Positions 57,801-64,000 of a stretch of 64,000 bases of DNA are shown piece by piece. Under the pieces are notes generated by a model, which made no database searches, had not been told where the DNA came from, and saw only the letters and a program-made list of their open reading frames with translations. Made by a program: the position numbers and the translations under genes. The stretch spans positions 37,949,512 through 38,013,511 of the forward strand of contig NC_063436.1 of NCBI RefSeq assembly GCF_020379485.1. The letters are read 5' to 3'. Within the stretch, counting starts at the first letter, position 1. Each line of letters opens with the position of its first letter. This stretch comes from Brassica napus (Eukaryota > Streptophyta > Magnoliopsida > Brassicales > Brassicaceae).

Positions 57801-58915
57801 TCTATATTATTAAAGTTGAAGTACACATTGAGATTGTTTGGAAATATGGATAGTAGTTAAAAAAATAATACTTTTTGGAAACATGGATAACAGTAAGTTA
57901 GGAAAAAAATAATGGACTTATGCTACTAAAAAAATTGGAAGTCCATTACATTATACTAAAAAGTAATGAGTTTATGTTACTTGGTATATATATTCAAATC
58001 AAAATAATAATTTAAAATTGATTTATATCAAAAATTCATTCAAAAAAAAATATATATATATATTCAAAATTTGATTTTTACTAACATATTTTCCAATAAC
58101 TATTATAAAAATGTTTTCAATATATATAAGAAAAATACAACACAAAGCCCAATTTCAAACACCAACTTAAATTATGGTTTTTATATTTCACATTAAATTT
58201 TAAAATATAATATATGTGATTATTTATATGATTGTACGTATAAAATATTATTAATTATAAGAAAACTTATTTGATGGTACTCATAAAATACGATTAATTA
58301 TATGATAACACATATTTTGTAACCTATGATGACACATATAGGATATATATAATAGTGATTAGGGGTGAGCGTTCGGGTTCGTTTTCATGTCTTTTTGGGA
58401 TTTCGTATTCATTTCAGATCTTTGAGGATTTGGTTCGTATTTGGATAACCAATTTAAATAGGTTTGGTTTAAATATTTGGATAGATAATTAATAATTATT
58501 TAAGTATTTTTGGAATTTTGAGTATATTTTAACTATTAGATATTTACGTTTGATTATTTGTATATATTTTCAAGCATTTAAGTGAACTTAAATGTATCAT
58601 ATATATTCTGGATATTTTTATATATATTAAATCTAAAAATAATTAATATATATAAGTATATAAATCTATTTTTGATACCCAAAATACTTCGGTTCAGATC
58701 GGATTATATTTCAGTTCTTCAAATACCAAAATTTTGAATAAATTAGATATTTAATCAATTCCGGTTCGGATTTAGCACTACTTATTCGGATTGGAATCGG
58801 TTCAATTCTTCGAATTCGAGTTTTTTTCTCAACCCTAAATAGTAACATAAAAATCAAATAACATCATATTTTTTTTAGAAAATACACCCGCACGGGTGTG
58901 CGGGTCAAAATCTAG
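57801..58915 (+). mobile_element. non-autonomous Helitron, both ends visible
   Basis: Starts TCTATATTATTAAAGTTGAA and ends with the hairpin CCCGCACGGGTGTGCGGG (7-bp stem, 58,887-58,904), seven bases of TCAAAAT, then CTAG. It sits between A (57,800) and T (58,916), the AT target of Helitrons. 1,115 bp, AT-rich, non-coding. Confidence 0.85.
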
Positions 58916-59090
58916 TATTATATTATGCGCCTTAAGTAACGGGAAGTTAACATTTTTTGCAAGGGAGTAAGTAAGGTAAAGGAATTAACTTAAAAATATG
59001 ATTGAAAGAGTTATGAAACGATAGAGGGTCGAGAGTATACAATGCTTAATATTCTGAACTAACTTATGGACTTGATACATTATACAGGTG

Positions 59091-60442
59091 ATTTTGAGCA
59101 ACTTATGGCCATGTACGCAATAGTGAACAATAGTGAACATGGCCATGTACGCAATAGTGAACAAGTTCAAATATAAAAGTGAACAAGTTCAAATATAAAA
59201 GTGGCCATGTACGCAATAGTGAACAAGTTCAAATATAAAAGTGGCAAATCTGATCCGAGCATGATGGTCTTAAAGTGTTGTGGGAACCTGTGTCCGTGGC
59301 GTCTCTATGCTGTACGGCTTAAAGATTCAGAATTGTTCGAGATTAGGAGTATTATCAACAATCATACATGTAGTGTTAACGTGCGGGGAGGTTACCAAAC
59401 CCAAGCAACGGCTTCAGTGATTGGAGAGCTGATGAAAACCAAATATTGTGGGATTGGGGCCGGACCAAAGCCAAGGGAAATTCGAAAGATGATGAGAGGA
59501 GACCATGATGTTTCCATTTCCTACTGGAAGGCGTGGAAGTCACACGATCTTGCCATTGATAATTGTCAAGGAAAGTGCACCGATTCGTATATGCAACTCC
59601 CCGCATATTTGCACAACCTCGTATTAGCTAATCCAGGTACCATAGCTGATCTCCACACTGAGCGTTCACAGGATGGTGAAAATCTTTTCAAATACATGTT
59701 CCTTGCTCTGGGTGCTTCAATCAAGGGTTATGAAGCATTGAGAAAGGTGATCGTTGTCGATGGAACTCACTTGAAGGGGAAATATGCAGGGTGTTTGCTT
59801 ACCGCATCCGCACAAGATGGTAATTATCAGATTTTCCCACTGGCGTTTGCAATAGTTGACAGCGAAAATGACGTGTCCTGGGAATGGTTTTTCCAACATC
59901 TAGCATCATTTGTGCCTGATGACCCTCAATTGGTGATTGTATCGGATAGGCATCCTTCGATTTACAAAGGGATGAACGAGGTAATGTAAATCCCTTAGCT
60001 GGATTTAAACGTTTTTGCTTACATTAATTAATTGTTAGATATAAACGAGAAAGTAATGGTCTCCACTTAATGGTCTAACCAGCTATGATTATGTTTGCCT
60101 GAGCAAGTATTTCCAAGTGCTGGCCATTGTGTATTCATCGTACATTTGAAGAGGAACATTAGGTACAACTTTAAAGGACGACACCTCGGGTACCTAGTAG
60201 CAAAAGCAGCAAGGGCGTTTAAGCTCCAAGACTTCTACTCTACGTTCAACGAAATAAAAGTAATGGATCCAGCATGTGCAGCGTATCTGCTTGAGATTGG
60301 AGTTGAACATTGGGCGCGAGCACACTTCCCAGGCAAAAGCTACAATATTATGACAAGTAATTTGGCTGAATCTTGGAATTCGGTGCTGCGTGAAGCGAGA
60401 GAGTATCTGCGACACCCGTCACCTCCTATCTGGAGGACAGCG
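59091..60442 (+). pseudogene. Mutator-like (MULE) transposase, truncated
   Basis: Exon 59,091-59,980 and exon 60,104-60,442 with an in-phase 123-bp GT-AG intron. Domains: MuDR DNA-binding region (AMYAIVNKF ... CCGNLCPWRLYAV), then the MULE catalytic domain with IVVDGTHLKG (first Asp), QIFPLAFAIVDSENDVSWEWFF, VSDRHPSI (second Asp) and NLAESWNS (Glu). The 5' end of the first exon is scrambled by tandem repeats (59,105-59,245) that introduce stops. Homology ends near 60,410; the C-terminus and zinc finger are replaced by LTR F. Transposase would act in the nucleus on element ends. Confidence 0.85.
59105..59245 (+). repeat. slippage repeats inside transposase exon
   Basis: Two units alternate: ATGGCCATGTACGCAATAG (three copies) and AAGTTCAAATATAAAAGTG (three copies), with a partial AATAGTGAAC copy. 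Reading them through gives in-frame stops, so the duplication is damage rather than coding repeat. Confidence 0.85.
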
Positions 60443-62213
60443 TGTCACCCCCGACGCGTCATCATACAACAATGTGACATCCGTCTCCTTCTCACTAAGG
60501 ACGACGGGCCACCAACAATATCCCATAATATAAAAGCCCATAAACTCAATAACGCTCACCCAAAACCCAAATAAAAATCTGTAGGAAAAGTCCAGTAGCA
60601 CCAAGTCCGTCCAAATATCACATACTTATTTGTCTCACCTGAAAAAGGGGAAGAGTGAGGGGGGTGAGCGATAGGTGAATCGCCCAATGAGGTATGGGGG
60701 ATGCTACCCCGAAGTCCATGGACCCGGACATAGCACTCCGAATAAATATAAATTAATTCTAATGCATGTCAAACACGGTACCTAAAGTACCCAAGCAACA
60801 AACAATGGTCCTAGCGAGGTGCACACTCGCCGCCCACTAACAGGCCAAAAACATAACACAACTCGAGATAGTGCTCGGACACCGCCCGTGGACGATTTAT
60901 CGACACTTCCAGGCTACAGCTCAACCGGTCGACTAAAGTTGGCCATAACCTCATACAATCCGGCATACAGAAGTCCGTCTCTGTATCCGTCTCCACACAA
61001 AAACAATCCTAGCTAAGATTTTACATTTAAGTGAAACAATCAATGTTGAATCCTCTAGCCCCCTAGTTCCGGTTTATGCAAAGAACCTAATAACTAAACA
61101 AGCAATGACAGACTCGATTTCAAGCAGACGGAACACATTAGAAATAAGTTATATTTATTCGAGGTCCTAAGCCGTGTAAGAGGAGTTCGGGAATAGACCC
61201 TCACCTTAGCAATAGAAAAGTAGTGTTTATGAACTCCAGCTGCTCAAATAGACTCCATATCTGAAATCAGATCGAAATTCTGAGTCAGACGCCTTTCGAA
61301 CGGTTAAAAACGGGACTGGTCAAGGTTTGCGAAAAAGTCAACTCGCTGGTCAAAGGTCAATCCGGTCAACCCTTGACCAGAAATCGATTTGACATAACCG
61401 GCCGGTTTACCCTAACCAAACCGAAATCAATTTAAACCGGTCAAACCAGTCAACCAACCGGTTTACCGAGTCAACCGACTTGACTCGCTGAGTTGACTCG
61501 GCCGAGTTGACCGAGTCACCGGCGAGTCACCGGTGTCGGTCACCGGCCGCGACGGCGGAGGGCGGCGGCGTCTTACCGGAAAGTTCGCCGGCGGCAACGG
61601 CGGAGGCGATTCCCGGCGGCGGCGGAGCTGCGGCGGAGGCGACTTCTGGCAGCGACGGAGATGCGGCGGAGGACGGTGGCGGAAGACGGCGGAGGCGATA
61701 TCCGGCGGCGGCGCGTGGAAGAAACGCGCGCAGTCGGCGTAACTTTTGGAGGCGCGTACGGCTTCGTCTGAGCTCCGATTACGGCGTGGTCGGTGTCTAC
61801 GGACTCGTCTCGACGAGAGGAACACGATGATGGTCTTGCATGCACGAGATTCTCAACGGTTAGGGAGATATATCCGATTTACTGAACGGACGAAAACAAA
61901 GCTTAAGAGGCGGCGGTTTCCGGCGATTCTAAGCTGCGGTTGATGGTGATTACGAGCTTGACGATGTCCTGGCGTGTGGTGGTTCCGGCGATCTCTGGTG
62001 GCAACATGCATTGGTTTCTATCTTTCTTTCTCTCACTCTCTCTCTCTCTCTCTCTCATTTCTTCTTCTCTCTAACTTCTGAGTTTTATTTTCTTGTTGCA
62101 AAAGGAGAAATCAATGTAGAGGTAGGTATTTATAGGCAAATATCTTGGGTCCTTAGGTAGTGCTTGGACTTTAGCTGGCTAACAAGTTCCGAGACTGGGA
62201 TCGGGTCGTTACA
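60443..62213 (-). mobile_element. element F 3' LTR (1,771 bp)
   Basis: TGTCACCCCC...GTTACA on plus, i.e. TG...CA ends, followed by a PPT and pol sequence on minus. Inserted in the MULE transposase after CAGCG (60,438-60,442); the other flank is outside the window. It includes a very GC-rich GGCGGCGG stretch (about 61,480-61,745) and a (CT)n run at about 62,035-62,057. Confidence 0.75.
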
Positions 62214-62250
62214 ATTCTCCCCTACTAATAAGGAATTCGTCCCCGAATTC
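62214..62250 (-). other. element F PPT and inverted repeat
   Basis: TAGTAGGGGAGAAT on minus abuts the LTR. GAATTCGGGGACGAATTC at 62,233-62,250 is identical to the repeat at the same place in element C. Confidence 0.7.
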
Positions 62251-64000
62251 GAGTCGTTCGTTAATTTTCCAACATCCTTGAAACGAACTTCTGAATAATC
62301 AATATGATCGGTTTCTCAGGTTTCATCTCACTCTTAACACATTCTGACAAACACAGTCGTCAATCTCTGAAATGCTTCCGCTTGATGATCCAAATTCTAC
62401 ATTAGCTGACAAGGCGAGTACAATCTTCCTGCGGTGATTTGACGTCGGCTGCAAAATAACTCTGATTTTCCTTTAGCTTTTCTCAACGCTGACACATGAA
62501 CCACATTGTAGTAATCTGACACACTGCTAATAAATCAGCTGCAAGCAACTGCTCCAATCCGCTCCTTCGAAGGATACAATCTCATGTACCATGGTTTAAG
62601 CTGCTTTAGCTTCTAAGTTTTTGATCCTCTCTGAAATTTTCTCATTTTCGGGTTTACTACATCGCCCATATGTAGCTTCAATTCCTTACAGCGGTTAGCT
62701 GCATAACTCCTCTGACGGCTATGGGTTTTACAAAGCCAATCTTTGAGCATATCCATTTGCTCTACCGTCTCTTAAACCATTAATAATTTTAACTCATGTC
62801 GCTCCCCCACTTTGGTCCAACAAAGTGGTATACGATAAGGCCTACCATAAACAGCCTCGTACGGTCCATCTCAATGCTTGAATGATAATTGTCGATCTTA
62901 GGCAAACTCTATTAGAGGTCGATGATTTCAGAACTTCCATCCCATTTGAAGACGCAATCCCTAAACATATCCTTTTAAGTTCTGAGTAGTCCTTTCTGAC
63001 TGACCATTTGTATGCTGATAATAAGTTGTATTCATATAGATCCTTGTCCCAAACGCCTTCTGAATGACTCCAAAATGTAGAGGTGAACTTTGAATCCCAA
63101 TCCGAGACAATGCTGACAAGAGCTCCATGCAACCTCAAAATCATGCTAATATAAATCTGCGCCAACTAATCAGCTCTCTCTGCCTTCTAAATTATTTAGG
63201 AAATGAACTGACTTGGTAAGTCTATCCATGACTACCCATGTGGCATCCTTTCCACATACGGTGATTAAAAAAAATTCAGTAACGATATCCATAATCACCA
63301 TGTCTCATTTCCTTTTCCACTTCAGCAAAAGCAAGCTCAAAATAACATGATCGATAACTGATCCTCTGCCATAACCATCTGACATAGACGCAATGTAGCT
63401 ACAATCTTTTTCATAATAGGCAAATGATAGTAACGCTTTATATCTTTGAACTCCTTGATAGTTCTGATGGGTAGAGTAACACGAGTGATGTGTTTGCTGT
63501 AAGATCCCTTTTCTTAGCAGCTTATCGTCCAACATACAAACTCGGTTTCGATATAGGTGCATCCTGCTCCAAGCTGTATGATATCCAATATTCCCAATCT
63601 CGATCTATTCAACCAAAACCATAAGGCTAACCTGCGCATGGCGTATCCTCCATAGCAAAACTGCATGCTTCAATCCTCAAGGCCATATGTCTTTCCCTTG
63701 ACAATACGACACACAATTTGAGACTAGCAACTGTCCCAGTAAACTCCTGATCTTCCTTTGTTCCAAATACGTCGCTCATATGCCTACCCAAGACATTTGT
63801 CACCTGGTTGTCCTTACCAGATGGCATGCGATATCCAAACTATAGCCTGCTACAAACTCATTCCGACTGCACTGCCAAATTGCAATTTTTAACGTGTAGA
63901 TAAATGTCAGACTCTAATGATCCCATAGAATCTGGACTTCCTTCTCGTACAATTACGATCTCCAAAACTATAACGCAATTACCACTACAACCTCTCTGGC
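62251..64000 (-). pseudogene. element F pol, heavily decayed
   Basis: Fragments in several frames on minus: integrase core near 63,165-63,000 (RLHGALVSIVSDWDSKFTSTFW, first part resembling the D-R-D-P-R-F motif), integrase zinc-binding region near 63,540-63,300, and the RNase H-integrase joint near 63,830 (MPSGKDNQVTNVLGR, where relatives have [14 protein letters not shown]). Many stops. Same lineage as element C judging by order and the shared inverted repeat. The remainder lies beyond the window. Confidence 0.6.

Noticed and set aside
61463..61943. Overlapping Arg/Gly/Pro-rich ORFs on both strands
   Set aside because: They come from GGCGGCGG composition inside an LTR; no conserved domain or start context.

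Overview
The window looks like heterochromatic plant DNA, most likely from a Brassicaceae species (Brassica or a close relative). The evidence is Athila-type and Tekay-type Ty3/gypsy retrotransposons, Arabidopsis-like Helitron ends, GT-AG introns, and gene remnants that read closest to Arabidopsis proteins (an ABI1-like phosphatase and an 8-cysteine-motif protein). I see no prokaryotic or organellar content. All assignments come from reading the sequence; no search was run.

Layout. 1-11,618 holds minus-strand Athila-lineage elements (A1, A2, A3) in an LTR-internal-LTR-internal-LTR arrangement. They keep gag and protease, lack any visible reverse transcriptase or integrase, and are studded with a palindromic ATCGATCGAT motif. 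11,619-14,718 is a truncated element of a second family (D1). 14,719-37,229 is a tandem of a plus-strand Athila-type element (B). Its left unit is heavily deleted and is split by a nested 10.66-kb Tekay-type chromovirus (C, 15,121-25,775, TSD TGATC, minus strand). C is itself split in gag by a solo D-family LTR (D2, TSD AATGT). The main B unit (27,239-37,229) carries LTRs, protease/RT/RNase H/integrase with several breaks, an ATHILA-family ORF and two polypurine tracts. Its primer-binding site runs on into a complete antisense tRNA-Asp.

37,230-42,737 holds a CACTA (En/Spm) remnant interrupted by another D element (D3) and an A-family LTR fragment. 42,738-55,390 is AT-rich intergenic DNA with decayed gene pieces (ABI1-like PP2C exon, U-box/kinase relic, RNase H relic), a Stowaway-like MITE, Helitrons, a Mutator-type MITE, and the one apparently intact host gene, a secreted hybrid proline-rich 8-cysteine-motif protein (49,338-49,751, minus). 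55,398-60,442 is a Mutator-like (MULE) gene region broken by stops and by a Helitron, and cut off at 60,443 by another minus-strand chromovirus (F) that runs out of the window.

How it fits together. Almost everything is layered transposition, and the nesting order is readable from target-site duplications. Most internal stop codons in the elements are C-to-T or G-to-A changes, many in CAG/CTG context, as expected for methylated, silenced DNA. The observations most worth checking are the full-length tRNA-Asp fused to the B primer-binding site, a frame-joining intron between gag and protease in C, the ATCGATCGAT motif that pervades both LTRs and ORFs of family A, a second polypurine tract and a hairpin shared by families A and B, an ORF conserved in both C LTRs upstream of the promoter, and palindromic arrays inside D-family LTRs.
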